From an uncultured Lachnoclostridium sp. (GTDB lineage: Bacteria > Bacillota > Clostridia > Lachnospirales > Lachnospiraceae): a stretch of DNA of 64,000 nt. How positions within the stretch are numbered: position 1 is the first letter of the stretch; each line of letters opens with the position of its first letter. The position numbers and the translations under genes are program-made. Below the pieces are notes generated by a model. It had not been told where the DNA came from, did not search any database, and saw only the letters and a list, made by a program, of their open reading frames with translations. Location: NCBI GenBank assembly GCA_905212635.1, contig CAJMFH010000001.1, positions 124,001 through 188,000 of the forward strand, written 5' to 3'. This document shows positions 25,470 to 34,366 of this stretch, piece after piece.

Positions 25470-26447
25470 TTACTCCTCTCTGTAGACTGATTTAATCTTA
25501 ACTGCATAGGCGTCATCATGAGCACCCGGTAATGCAGAAAATTTCTTAATATTCCCAACATAGACATCCATTTCATCTTCTATCCTGGTATTTAATTTAA
25601 TGATATCACCCGGCTGTAAATGAATAAAATCATTTACGGAAATGGCACTGCGTCCCATAATAGCACGCACCGGGATCTTTGCCTTATGAATATTGTCTTC
25701 AATAAACTCACGATATTTATCATCGTCTTTTACTTCAGATGTAGAATACCAGTATTTTGTATTGATCTTATCAATAACCGGTTCTACAACTGCATAAGGA
25801 ATACAAATATTCATTACTTCTTCAACATCACCCACTTTAATATTCATCGTGACGATGGAAGTCATTTCATTTGGCGAGACAAACTGTGCAAACTGTGAAT
25901 TCGTCTCAATCCTCTCTAACGTCGGATTAATGCTTTGTACATTCGCCCAGGGTTCAATCAAAAGATTCGTGCATACCCCCATGATTCTTTGAATGATCGA
26001 TAGTTCAATCTCCGTAAACTCTCTGGGTTTATCCAACGGCACACCACTTCCGCCAAGCATCAGATCTACTATTGTATATCCAAGACTGCTTGCCATCTCA
26101 ATGATGATTGTTCCCTCCAGCGGCGCAAAATTGACAACCCCTAAAAGGACCGGATTGGACAGGGAGTTCGAAAACTCCTGAAATGTCGCTGCTTCCGCGT
26201 GCATTACTTCCACTTGAACATTTCTTCGCAGATATACCGGCAGATTTGTCGATAACAAACGAGCATAATGTTCAAAGATAAATACCAAAGTACGCAAGTG
26301 ATCTTTCGAAAATTTGGATGGTCTTGCAAAATTATAATCTTTTACCTGCTTTTCGTCTTCCACCTCGGTATCTGCCGGATCGAATTCGCCGCTGTTCAAT
26401 GCGGAAAGCAAGTTATCAATTTCGCTTTGCGATAAGACGTCCCCCAT
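25470..26447 (-). CDS. fliM: Flagellar motor switch protein FliM
   Basis: FliM is the middle C-ring protein that receives CheY-P. The 325-residue product begins MGDVLSQSEIDNLLSAL, the CheY-P-binding peptide, then has the central domain with LEGTIIIEMASSLGYTIVDLMLGG (the GGXG-type motif region) and a C-terminal FliN-like domain (about 245-325). It is 43 bases downstream of fliL and six upstream of fliY; the normal Firmicute order is fliL-fliM-fliY. Confidence 0.97.
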   Translation of the reverse strand: MGDVLSQSEIDNLLSALNSGEFDPADTEVEDEKQVKDYNFARPSKFSKDHLRTLVFIFEHYARLLSTNLPVYLRRNVQVEVMHAEAATFQEFSNSLSNPVLLGVVNFAPLEGTIIIEMASSLGYTIVDLMLGGSGVPLDKPREFTEIELSIIQRIMGVCTNLLIEPWANVQSINPTLERIETNSQFAQFVSPNEMTSIVTMNIKVGDVEEVMNICIPYAVVEPVIDKINTKYWYSTSEVKDDDKYREFIEDNIHKAKIPVRAIMGRSAISVNDFIHLQPGDIIKLNTRIEDEMDVYVGNIKKFSALPGAHDDAYAVKIKSVYREE

Positions 26448-26490
26448 TTTCTTTCACCTCACTGACTTTCCAAATTTGTTTTTACTATCC

Positions 26491-27000
26491 CTACTGGAAC
26501 ATAAATCCATTTAATGCAAGACGAACAATACATTTGCTTCCATACAAATCCTGAATTTTAGCAAGTGCCTGCTCTTTTACTGCATTCTGATCTAACGTTT
26601 TCATACTTTGATCTGCGATGGTTTCTTTGACAATTTCTGTAATATATACATCTTTTGCCTTTACGGATTCTGAAACCGTTTTATAATCCTCTGCTTCTGT
26701 ATTGAAAGAAATCGTAACTCCTTCCAGCACTGCAAAATGAGAAGTACTGTCTCCCTCATCCTGTTTCAGATTGATCGTCTGTTTGTTTTCAAACGTAATG
26801 GAATATGGCTCCAGATTTTCAATGGAATAATCTCCGGCAGCCTCTGCATCCGTTTCCAGATCAATTGCTGTAGCGACCTTGTCTACCAGCTGACTGGTCT
26901 TATTCATCGTTGGAACGACCGCAAACACGATCACAACCGTCAGAATAAGATTTAAAAGACAAGACGCCATGATTATAATTGTCAAAATATTCTTTTTCAT
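26491..27000 (-). CDS. fliL: FliL-family stator-associated protein
   Basis: FliL proteins form rings around stator units and affect torque. The 169-residue product has an N-terminal membrane helix (about 5-29) and an extracytoplasmic domain with ITEIVKETIADQSMKTL and AKIQDLYGSKCIVRLALNGFMFQ at the C-terminus, matching the FliL end pattern. Overall similarity is weak, as usual for FliL, so position between motB and fliM is important support. Confidence 0.85.
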   Translation of the reverse strand: MKKNILTIIIMASCLLNLILTVVIVFAVVPTMNKTSQLVDKVATAIDLETDAEAAGDYSIENLEPYSITFENKQTINLKQDEGDSTSHFAVLEGVTISFNTEAEDYKTVSESVKAKDVYITEIVKETIADQSMKTLDQNAVKEQALAKIQDLYGSKCIVRLALNGFMFQ

Positions 27001-27015
27001 CTTTACCCTCCATAA

Positions 27016-27837
27016 TCACTCTTCGGTATATATTTTAATCTCTACACGTCGATTTCTCGCACGTCCTTTTTCCGTTTTGTTATCTGCCACCGGATCATAT
27101 TCACTCCGACCTGTTGTCTCCAGCGTCTTCGGATCCAGATGTTTATGAGCGGTGAAATACTCAAACACCTGTGTTGCCCTCGCCGTAGACAGCCACATAT
27201 TATTTTTAAATGTGCTGCTCGAAATCGGAACATTATCGGTATGACCTTCAATCTTTATCATGTGGTTATCATATATTTTCAAAATATCCCCCACTTTACT
27301 CAAAAGCGGAAGGGCTGATTTCTTGATCTGATCCGAACCCGAATCAAAAAGAATCGCGCCGTTCAACGAAATTTGAACGTATTGATACTGCTCGTCCATA
27401 TTTACATTGACCATATCCTGAATTTTCTTCGCCGCTGCTTTATCGGACACTTCTGCATAAAGCGCCTCCGTCTTCTCTTTCAACTGTTCTTCCAGTTTTT
27501 GTTTGTACTTTTCCTCATCTGAGATTTCTGTGGAATCATCTTTCAGTTCCTGATCCTGTCCACTGTTTTCAAATTCATTGAAATACTCTTCCATAGATAT
27601 TTTCTGACTGGTTCCGCTGGAAACAAAAGCACCTTCGCCAACGGCATTTCCACCTCCGGAAAAAATATCAATGCTTTCCGATAAAGAAGTAACAATCTGC
27701 TCATATTTGTCAGCATCTACGGTTGACATCGAAAACAATAGCACAAAAAAGCACAACAACAAGTTCATCAAATCCGCAAATGTATTAATCCATCCGCCTT
27801 CAATGGATGCCGGCTCTTCCGCCTTTCTTCGTGCCAT
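27016..27837 (-). CDS. motB: Stator protein MotB
   Basis: MotB anchors the stator to peptidoglycan and carries the ion-binding Asp. The 273-residue product has one membrane helix (about 15-38) with Asp22 in INTFADLMNLLLCFFVLLF, a plug and linker region, and a C-terminal OmpA-like domain (about 150-270) with IEGHTDNVPI and LSTARATQVFEYF. The helix reads FADLMxLLxCFFVLL, a pattern I associate with Na+-type PomB as well as H+ forms, so ion use is open. Its start shares one base with the motA stop, so the pair is coupled. Confidence 0.95.
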   Translation of the reverse strand: MARRKAEEPASIEGGWINTFADLMNLLLCFFVLLFSMSTVDADKYEQIVTSLSESIDIFSGGGNAVGEGAFVSSGTSQKISMEEYFNEFENSGQDQELKDDSTEISDEEKYKQKLEEQLKEKTEALYAEVSDKAAAKKIQDMVNVNMDEQYQYVQISLNGAILFDSGSDQIKKSALPLLSKVGDILKIYDNHMIKIEGHTDNVPISSSTFKNNMWLSTARATQVFEYFTAHKHLDPKTLETTGRSEYDPVADNKTEKGRARNRRVEIKIYTEE

Positions 27838-28646
27838 TAGCTTTCACCACCTTGTTCATTTCCGTCCCCTCCTAAAAGAGAGTCACGGACATTCGGTGCA
27901 AGGAATGATTTCAGTTTTTCCTCAATCACACGTGGATTTTCTCCTGCCTGTATTGACAGAATTCCCTCACAAATAACTTCTTTTTCCATAATCTCTCTTG
28001 CATTGATCGCGCGAAGTTTTGTCGCGATAGGAATAGAAATCCAGTTTGCAAGAAGAGAACCATACATCGTCGTAACCAAAGCCACTGCCATGTTCGGTCC
28101 AATTGAACTTGGATCATCCAGCAGTTTCAGCATGTTGATCAAACCAATCAACGTACCAATCATACCCCAGGCAGGGCCCATAGCAGCCAGTCCATCCCAA
28201 AAACTGATAACTTTATTGTGTCGACGTTCAATACTGCTCAGTTCGGTATCCAGTATGCTGGTAACCAATTCCTGATCGGTACCATCGACAATCAGCATGA
28301 TCCCTTTTTTCAAAAAATCATCATCGATATCTGCCGCTGCTTCCTCCAGCTGAAGCAGCCCCTCTTTTCTTGCCACATTCGCCAGATCAATAATCGTATG
28401 TATAATTTCACTTTCCTTTGTCGCCGGAGTTTTTAAAATCAGCTTAAAAGACTTCAGCGAGTTAAAAAATGCCGGTATACTGTCTGACATCGTAAGCATA
28501 CACATAAAGGAGCCTCCGATTGTAATCAAAATGGAGGAAAAGTCATAAAAGTTTCCCAGCGCAGCAAATCCCTGATCCCCGGATACAATTCCATACACAA
28601 CTGCTGCGGCACACCCCAGCATACCAATAATTGATGCTAAATCCAA
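27837..28646 (-). CDS. motA: Stator protein MotA
   Basis: MotA forms the pentamer around MotB that converts ion flow to torque. The 269-residue product has four membrane segments, a large cytoplasmic loop (about 65-145), and the conserved stretch PAWGMIGTLIGLINML followed by DPSSIGPNMAVALVTTMYG. It lies 25 bases after flbD, in the order flbD-motA-motB seen in other clostridia. The sequence does not settle proton against sodium use. Confidence 0.95.
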   Translation of the reverse strand: MDLASIIGMLGCAAAVVYGIVSGDQGFAALGNFYDFSSILITIGGSFMCMLTMSDSIPAFFNSLKSFKLILKTPATKESEIIHTIIDLANVARKEGLLQLEEAAADIDDDFLKKGIMLIVDGTDQELVTSILDTELSSIERRHNKVISFWDGLAAMGPAWGMIGTLIGLINMLKLLDDPSSIGPNMAVALVTTMYGSLLANWISIPIATKLRAINAREIMEKEVICEGILSIQAGENPRVIEEKLKSFLAPNVRDSLLGGDGNEQGGES

Positions 28647-28671
28647 AAAAATACACCACCTTAATGTTATA

Positions 28672-28866
28672 TTAATCTAATGGTATTGAAAAAATTTCTT
28701 TCCGATACAATTTTACTAGATTTTTTACCTCTTGTCTACTTTCTTTTACAATAATTTTTTTCCCTGTAGTTAAGGTCAGTACCGTGTCCGGAGTTTCCTC
28801 GATGGTTTCTATCAGGTCCGAATTTAAGGTAAATTGTTTTCCATTCATCCGCGTGACATCAATCAT
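28672..28866 (-). CDS. flbD: Flagellar FlbD / SwrD family protein
   Basis: FlbD-family proteins (YlzI/SwrD in Bacillus subtilis) are small cytoplasmic proteins; SwrD raises motor power through MotA/MotB levels. The 64-residue product begins MIDVTRMNGKQFTLNSDLIETIEETPDTVLTL and has the family TTGKKIIVKES segment. It is the first gene after an internal terminator and extended -10 promoter, and directly precedes motA-motB, which fits a stator-related role. Confidence 0.92.
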   Translation of the reverse strand: MIDVTRMNGKQFTLNSDLIETIEETPDTVLTLTTGKKIIVKESRQEVKNLVKLYRKEIFSIPLD

Positions 28867-28906
28867 ACAATTCCTCCTTTTCCAACACTTTTCAATACTC
28901 TATCCT

Positions 28907-28915
28907 ATTATATCA
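28907..28915 (-). promoter_or_regulatory. Extended -10 promoter before flbD-motA-motB
   Basis: Minus-strand TGATATAAT (TGn at 28913-28915, TATAAT at 28907-28912). The -35 region is poor (TTTCCC at 18-base spacing) and lies inside the arm of the upstream terminator hairpin. The start point would be near 28900, giving a leader of about 35 bases with AAAGGAGG before flbD. Confidence 0.55.
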
Positions 28916-28925
28916 CAAAAAAAGC

Positions 28926-28955
28926 AAAAAGGGAAACAAAAGTTTCCCTTTTTTT
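28926..28955 (-). terminator. Intra-cluster terminator after flgE
   Basis: GGGAAAC-TTTT-GTTTCCC hairpin, seven pairs and a four-base loop, with seven As on one side and five Ts on the other, 22 bases after the flgE stop. It splits the fla/che cluster into an early hook-basal-body part and a flbD-onward part, with some read-through likely. Confidence 0.8.
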
Positions 28956-28976
28956 ATGATTATTTTATTGTTTTTT

Positions 28977-30425
28977 TTATCGTTTCAGATTGATCAGTTC
29001 TTCCAACATTGTATCGGATGTTGTAATCGTACGGGAATTTGCCTGGAAACCACGCTGTGTCGTGATCATATTGGTGAACTCCGTAGCCAGATCTACGTCT
29101 GACATCTCAAGAGCACCTACAGAGAAGCTTCCAACCTCGGTAATATCCTGACCGATTCCATCAAAATCACCAGAATTCAGCGTCGCTGCAAATAAACTGT
29201 TTCCAGCTGCTTCAAGACCGGATGGGTTAGCAAATGTCGCTACTGCGATCTGCCCAAGCAGTTTATCATCTCCATTGCTGTATACCGCATAAATTTTTCC
29301 ATCGGTTCCGATTGAAAATCCGTTCAAAGTACCTGCCGCATTACCTGCATTGTGTCCGTCAGCGTCACCACGCTCCGGTTTTACAGTAGAAGTTCCTTTT
29401 GTAGCATACATCGTAAGCCCGGAAAAATCGATATTAACACCACCTACCGGGAACGCATTGTTTTCTGTATTTCCATCGTTTAACGTTAAGTTCAGCATTC
29501 CTTCCACTTCACCGGAAACACTTACGAATTCACCCGAAGAACCATTAAAGGTTAAAAGGGATGTACTCTGTGCAAATGTGATTGTACCATCCGGATCTAC
29601 GGTATAGTTCAATGGACTCTGTCCACCAAAGCTGACGTACTGGTTTGTCGTACTGTAAACGGTATTTCCGCTGGCATCCACGGTCGCCTGCTTCAAAATG
29701 GAATTTCCTTTGGAATCCATGATATCCGTAATTCCTACCGTGTATTCATTGTCTGTTGTCGCATTGGCTTTCATAACAGACAATTTTGCAGTAAACAGAT
29801 TTCCGACATTGTCATAAAAACTGACAGAAATCGGATATCCCGCTCCATCTGCACTATAGGTTACCTGTTTATCTTTGCTGTCAATATTACCGGATAGTGT
29901 AACATTTGTTGTGGCTGTCGGCTCTGCATTTTGGTTTTCCGGAGACATCAGCTGTAAGGTATCTGCCGTATCCTTACGAATTTCACCATTGGCATCCACA
30001 CCCCATCCGAGTACGGAAGCTCCGTTTGTCGTGCAGTACAGTGTACCCGCTGCATCGATGTCAAAACATCCGGATTTTGTAAAGTATGTACTTCCGTTGC
30101 TTCTTACAACAAAAAATGCATCCCCGTTTATCATCAGATCCATACCTCTATCGGTACGGTTTGTTGCGCCGGTTCCACTCATATTTACGCTAATGGATGC
30201 TACATTGGATCCCAAACCGATCTGAACGGCATTTCTTCCGGCTGCTCCTGTCGTCGCATTCGGACCAGAAGCTCCCTGTGTCGTTTGATAAAACACATCC
30301 GTAAAGTTAACCGAACTGGAACGAAATCCTACCGTATTTACGTTTGCGATATTGTTACCAATTACATCCATCTTTGTCTGGTGTACTTTCAATCCTGATA
30401 CACCGGACCACAATGATCTCATCAT
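28977..30425 (-). CDS. flgE: Flagellar hook protein FlgE
   Basis: FlgE polymerises into the flexible hook. The 482-residue product has the axial N-terminal rod-like motif LWSGVSGLKVHQTKMDVIG followed by NNIANVNTVGF, a variable central region (about 85-400), and the C-terminal helical motif with FTNMITTQRGFQANSRTI and DTMLEELINLKR. The start is an ATGATG pair at 30425 with GGAGGG upstream. It follows a structured leader of about 115 bases and ends at a terminator. Confidence 0.95.
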   Translation of the reverse strand: MMRSLWSGVSGLKVHQTKMDVIGNNIANVNTVGFRSSSVNFTDVFYQTTQGASGPNATTGAAGRNAVQIGLGSNVASISVNMSGTGATNRTDRGMDLMINGDAFFVVRSNGSTYFTKSGCFDIDAAGTLYCTTNGASVLGWGVDANGEIRKDTADTLQLMSPENQNAEPTATTNVTLSGNIDSKDKQVTYSADGAGYPISVSFYDNVGNLFTAKLSVMKANATTDNEYTVGITDIMDSKGNSILKQATVDASGNTVYSTTNQYVSFGGQSPLNYTVDPDGTITFAQSTSLLTFNGSSGEFVSVSGEVEGMLNLTLNDGNTENNAFPVGGVNIDFSGLTMYATKGTSTVKPERGDADGHNAGNAAGTLNGFSIGTDGKIYAVYSNGDDKLLGQIAVATFANPSGLEAAGNSLFAATLNSGDFDGIGQDITEVGSFSVGALEMSDVDLATEFTNMITTQRGFQANSRTITTSDTMLEELINLKR

Positions 30426-30431
30426 AATGAA

Positions 30432-30458
30432 TCACCCTCCATTTTCTAATTCCTGCAT
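30432..30458 (-). other. Possible eight-codon leader ORF before flgE
   Basis: An ATG at 30458, eight bases after AGGGG, opens a frame encoding MQELENGG that stops at a TGA overlapping the flgE ribosome site region, six bases before the flgE ATG. It could couple translation to flgE; it could also be chance. Confidence 0.25.
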
Positions 30459-30518
30459 TTGTTAATCCCCTCTGTCAGTCAGGGATTATCATGCCTCCTG
30501 TTAAGGGCCGGCATGGTT
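30459..30518 (-). promoter_or_regulatory. Two tandem hairpins in the flgE leader
   Basis: In the 115-base gap before flgE, CATGCC pairs with GGCATG around a 14-base loop, and then TAATCCC pairs with GGGATTA. Neither is followed by a T tract. They could stabilise or process the hook-protein message; no known RNA family is recognised. Confidence 0.35.
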
Positions 30519-30540
30519 TCATTTTCTTTCTGCTGCAATT

Positions 30541-30942
30541 TTAATTAATGATCGCTCCATCGATATTGGTAAAAACTGCATTTGAAGTATCATTGACCGC
30601 AGTGACGATTGTTTTATTCTTCACATTTAAAATAAATGCAAGATCATCTACCATAACAAGAGATTCCGTCATGCCCTTTTCCTCAGCCCGATCTACCGCC
30701 TCCTCCAGACGTGCCTGCTGTTCTTTCGTCATAGAAATATTTCTTGTCTCCAAGCGTCTTGCCGCATGTTTGGAAAATCGAACACGATCTGCTGTGCTCT
30801 GTAACACTTCTCCAAACGTTGTGGATTTTTCACCGGTCTTTGATGCTGTTTGATTTGTTTTTTGTTCTGCTGCATTTATTTTATGCCGCATTTCATCGAT
30901 GGAAGCAAAGTTACTGTTATTGATATTCATCGCTTTGTCCAC
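30541..30942 (-). CDS. Flagellar operon protein, TIGR02530 family
   Basis: TIGR02530 proteins are found between flgD and flgE in Firmicute flagellar operons; the function is not known. The 133-residue product has a variable N-terminus and the family signature RVRFSKHAARRLETRNI, followed by a helix with EQQARLEEAVDRAEEKG and a C-terminal DLAFILNVKNKTIVTAVN segment. It lies 19 bases after flgD. It probably helps hook assembly or regulates FlgE, by context only. Confidence 0.88.
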   Translation of the reverse strand: MDKAMNINNSNFASIDEMRHKINAAEQKTNQTASKTGEKSTTFGEVLQSTADRVRFSKHAARRLETRNISMTKEQQARLEEAVDRAEEKGMTESLVMVDDLAFILNVKNKTIVTAVNDTSNAVFTNIDGAIIN

Positions 30943-30961
30943 CTCCTAAAGAATGATCGTT

Positions 30962-31741
30962 TCATTCTGTCGTCGTGTCATCTTCATCCTTGGAAATGCC
31001 ACTTTCTGTCACTTTTACCGTAACTTTATCTGTAATCGTCGTATTATATGGATCGTCAAAGCACAACGCCAGTTTGTATGTTCCGTTATCCAGATTTTCA
31101 AAAGCCCCCGGTGCAATAGACAATACTCCGTTGTTGTAAGACAAATAGTCAGATTTAATATATTCTCCATTTAACATAACGGCTACACTGCTTGCTGCAT
31201 AGTTTCCGCTGCCAAGGTTGATATTAATATCGACCATACTTTTGTTTGATTTGTCATAAACAGCTTCCGTCTGCTCTGCAACAGGAAGATATTTTGCCAC
31301 ATCTGCATAGGATTGTTTTACTTCTACCAGATCATCAATAGAGTATAACTGTCCATTTACAGATAATTGTGCGGTTCCGTTTTTTACAGCAATGTAATCA
31401 ACTACACCCTGTACTTCGGTAATACTTCCATTTGTACTCTTTGTATTAAGAACAACGGCTTTACCAACCAATCCAAACGCCTGTGAATTTACAGCAGTTT
31501 CGTTCAGATTCTGCATCTGTTCCAATGCTGAGAACTGTGCGAGCTGTGCAATAAACTGAGTATCCTTCTCCGGCTCCAGCGGATCCTGATTTTTCATCTG
31601 ACACACCAAAAGCTGCAAGAATTCGTCTTTTCCAAGTTCTCCGCCTACGGCACGATCCGATGACTGCGACTCATTGACTCTGTTTTTATCAAAACTCAGA
31701 TCATTCAGTCCTGTCACAATACCATCCAATGATGTTGCCAT
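30962..31741 (-). CDS. flgD: Flagellar hook assembly (hook cap) protein FlgD
   Basis: FlgD forms the scaffold cap on which hook subunits assemble. The 259-residue product has the N-terminal conserved block LGKDEFLQLLVCQMKNQDPLE and FIAQLAQFSALEQMQNL, then a region with Tudor/fibronectin-like strands and a C-terminal extension. It is 18 bases downstream of fliK and is followed by TIGR02530 and flgE, the standard hook gene order. Confidence 0.94.
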   Translation of the reverse strand: MATSLDGIVTGLNDLSFDKNRVNESQSSDRAVGGELGKDEFLQLLVCQMKNQDPLEPEKDTQFIAQLAQFSALEQMQNLNETAVNSQAFGLVGKAVVLNTKSTNGSITEVQGVVDYIAVKNGTAQLSVNGQLYSIDDLVEVKQSYADVAKYLPVAEQTEAVYDKSNKSMVDININLGSGNYAASSVAVMLNGEYIKSDYLSYNNGVLSIAPGAFENLDNGTYKLALCFDDPYNTTITDKVTVKVTESGISKDEDDTTTE

Positions 31742-31759
31742 GTGTTCGCCTCCTTTTTA

Positions 31760-33073
31760 TTATGCAGTATAATCCACAATACTTTCTCCATCCTGTCGTT
31801 CTGTCTCTGTTTCCTGAGAAACATTATCCCCATCCAATGCCTGTTCTCCGGCATCGACGCGAAAACGTTTGGCAGAACCTTTTTTCTGATCAAAGTTATG
31901 ATTGTTTGAATCTTCCTGGTTTTTGAATCCAAAATTGGATACGTTTACTTCTACCGATTCTACTTTCAAACCTTGACTTTCGAGATTTTCCCGCAATACA
32001 ACCAGCTGGCTCTCCAGTGCTTCTTTTGCCATTTCATTCTGAACCGTAAGTGTCGCTGTCGCAACGCCCTGATTGGATGAAACGCTCAAATGCACTCGTC
32101 CGAGAGATTCCGGATTTAACTGCAGTTCCATACTTGTTGTCTGTGGCAGTACACGAATGCGGATATGGTTCACTACCTGATCTACGATCTCCTGCATGGA
32201 AACCTGACGGATCTCTGCATTTTCCGTACCCGGTTCAAACGCCTGCGTCAGTCTGTCCACAAATGCCGGTAACGAATTTTCCGCTTCTGCCGCCGGCTGG
32301 GAACCGGTTTGTGAATCCTGTGCAAAAGCATCCGATTGTCCGGATTCGTTTGAAACTTCTACAGTGACCGGAACACTTTCGTCTTGTGAAACCGTTATTG
32401 CAGATGTATCAGTCACCGGATCTGCTTCTACATCTGTCTGCTTCTGTGTTTGTTCCGGAACATTTTTATTTTCCGTTATTACTTCTGTCAGATTTTGTAA
32501 GAAGTTCTGCATATCCTGTGAGTCCTGAGGCACTTCGGAAACCTGTTCCAAAATTTCAGAAATCCCCTGTGTGATCTGCGTCCAATCGGAAGTAAGTTCA
32601 TCCGATACAAGCATTGCACTGGAATCTTCCACACCATGCATCTCCAAAATGAGTGCATTGATATTCGAAGTGTTACCTGTCGCCTGTAACTGTTGTGCAC
32701 CGGTAACATCCACGATCAGATCCATCGGTGTGATCCCGAGCTGCTCAAGAAGATCTTCCACATCTTCTTTGGAGAGACCAAATACCTCTTGTAACAATAC
32801 CGTTACTTTTTCCGCAATTTCTTCCGTTGGCATATCTTTTTCCACAGGGGTCTGGTTTTTGTCCGCTTTGACGGTAACCTTATGGGAATCAAAACCGTCT
32901 GATATTTCTTTTTTCCCTGTTGTTTTCACGTTGGCTGGCTGTGCTTTTTCCGATGTATTTGCCGCATTTTTTGAAAAATAATTTTCAAACGACGTATCTT
33001 TTACGGAAGCACTTTTCTCCATTCCACGGGACTGTACTGCCTGTACATTCAAAGAAATGTTTGCTGTCTTCAT
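31760..33073 (-). CDS. fliK: Flagellar hook-length control protein FliK
   Basis: FliK is a secreted molecular ruler that triggers the FlhB specificity switch. The 437-residue product has a low-complexity, Gln/Glu/Ser/Thr-rich middle and the conserved C-terminal domain (about 310-400) with SMELQLNPESLGRVHLSVSS and LRENLESQGLKVESVEV. The frame is open to 33160, but the ATG at 33073 has AAAGGAGG five bases upstream and gives a normal start. It lies downstream of motE in the fliJ-motE-fliK-flgD order. Confidence 0.92.
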   Translation of the reverse strand: MKTANISLNVQAVQSRGMEKSASVKDTSFENYFSKNAANTSEKAQPANVKTTGKKEISDGFDSHKVTVKADKNQTPVEKDMPTEEIAEKVTVLLQEVFGLSKEDVEDLLEQLGITPMDLIVDVTGAQQLQATGNTSNINALILEMHGVEDSSAMLVSDELTSDWTQITQGISEILEQVSEVPQDSQDMQNFLQNLTEVITENKNVPEQTQKQTDVEADPVTDTSAITVSQDESVPVTVEVSNESGQSDAFAQDSQTGSQPAAEAENSLPAFVDRLTQAFEPGTENAEIRQVSMQEIVDQVVNHIRIRVLPQTTSMELQLNPESLGRVHLSVSSNQGVATATLTVQNEMAKEALESQLVVLRENLESQGLKVESVEVNVSNFGFKNQEDSNNHNFDQKKGSAKRFRVDAGEQALDGDNVSQETETERQDGESIVDYTA

Positions 33074-33159
33074 ATTTCCTCCTTTCCGGGTGTTTTTCCA
33101 CCCAAATGATCCACTATATATATCGGTCAAAAAGTCATTGTTTTTAACCGTTGTGGGCA

Positions 33160-33906
33160 CTATTTTGCCGTCATTTTTGTCGTAATCTGTGCTGCCGTCT
33201 CCGGTGTCATTGCTGCCAGAATGGCAGAGCTCTTGGACTCCGTCATGCTGTCCAGAATCGAAGCAACCAGATCAAGATCCCCTGTCATGGTTTCCAGCAC
33301 CGCTGCTGCATTTGCCGGATCCATCTTGCTGTACATCGTTGCCTGTTTGGTAATCTTGGCAGTGTAAGTCAGATCTTTTACAACATCTTTATAAATCGCA
33401 GCCGCATTGTCCGGATCAATTTCCTCATAATATTGTTTGTATTCGGATATATCCGGTGCTTTGTCATTATAAACAACATTTTCGTCAAACTTCTTTACCC
33501 GCTGTTCAAATGATTTCTGCTGCTCTTCAAATTTTTTCAATCGTTCTACTTCTTTTTTTAACTGTGTCACTTCATCTGCACTGGCAGAATTGGTGCTCTT
33601 TAGCGAAGCCAGTTCATTTTCCAGCTGTTTAATACGTGCATTGGCTTCGTCAATATTGGTATAACCGTTTGTCTGGGTATTGGATCCGTCATCCGGTAAA
33701 ATGCGGTTGATGACCGGTACGTCTTTAATCACCGGAGCCAGCACCTCACTTCCGAAATTTCCAACATCCATTTTGATCAATACACCAAATATTCCAAGCC
33801 AGATCAATACGATTGCAATCACGATCAAAATCGTAAGCAGTTTGCTTCCACCGCTTTCTTCCTGTGCCACTTCTACATTTTTATCTTTTTTCCTTTTTCC
33901 AGCCAT
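33160..33906 (-). CDS. MotE-family membrane protein (MgtE_N-like domain; YlxF position)
   Basis: MotE proteins share the MgtE N-terminal fold and, where studied, act as chaperones for secreted motility factors. The 248-residue product has a basic start, a membrane helix (about 22-45), a coiled coil (about 80-150), and a C-terminal helical domain with SKMDPANAAAVLETM, VASILDSMTESKSSAILAAM and PETAAQIT repeats. It is placed between fliJ and fliK, where Bacillus subtilis has ylxF. The family call is good; the role here is inferred from position. Confidence 0.85.
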   Translation of the reverse strand: MAGKRKKDKNVEVAQEESGGSKLLTILIVIAIVLIWLGIFGVLIKMDVGNFGSEVLAPVIKDVPVINRILPDDGSNTQTNGYTNIDEANARIKQLENELASLKSTNSASADEVTQLKKEVERLKKFEEQQKSFEQRVKKFDENVVYNDKAPDISEYKQYYEEIDPDNAAAIYKDVVKDLTYTAKITKQATMYSKMDPANAAAVLETMTGDLDLVASILDSMTESKSSAILAAMTPETAAQITTKMTAK

Positions 33907-33911
33907 GATCT

Positions 33912-34364
33912 TTAAATCCTTTCTTTCGAATTTGAATAGGTATAACTAACCAATTCATCCACTTCTTTTTGTTCCTTCTGCAATTCTTCTTTTTGAAATT
34001 TTTCCCATGCTTTTTCGCGTAGTTTTTCAAAAATCTTTCGTTCTTTCATTGCCTCTGTCAGTTTTTTTCTCGCCTGCTCCACTTCCGCTTCACAGCGTAT
34101 AATGACATTGTTCTGTAATTCAATATACGTTTCTAAAATTTCACTATCCTGTTTAATTTTCCTTATTTTTACAATAGTAAGTGTTTCCTGCAATTCTCCC
34201 TTCAGGAGATTTTCATTGTCCTGAAGCCTTTTTTGCAGAATTTCCAGTTTTTCCTGCTCCTGTAACAATCTCGCATTTGCCTGTGCATATTCGTTTTTCA
34301 CCTGAGTTTCAAGTTTTTCTTTCATTTGCAGTATATTCTGCATTGAAAACCGGAAACGTCCCAT
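33912..34364 (-). CDS. fliJ: Flagellar export chaperone FliJ
   Basis: FliJ is the coiled-coil stalk of the flagellar export ATPase. The 150-residue product is almost wholly helical and charged, beginning RFRFSMQNILQMKEKLE, with the long antiparallel heptads expected. It lies two bases after the fliI stop and five before motE. Confidence 0.92.
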   Translation of the reverse strand: MGRFRFSMQNILQMKEKLETQVKNEYAQANARLLQEQEKLEILQKRLQDNENLLKGELQETLTIVKIRKIKQDSEILETYIELQNNVIIRCEAEVEQARKKLTEAMKERKIFEKLREKAWEKFQKEELQKEQKEVDELVSYTYSNSKERI

Positions 34365-34366
34365 GG

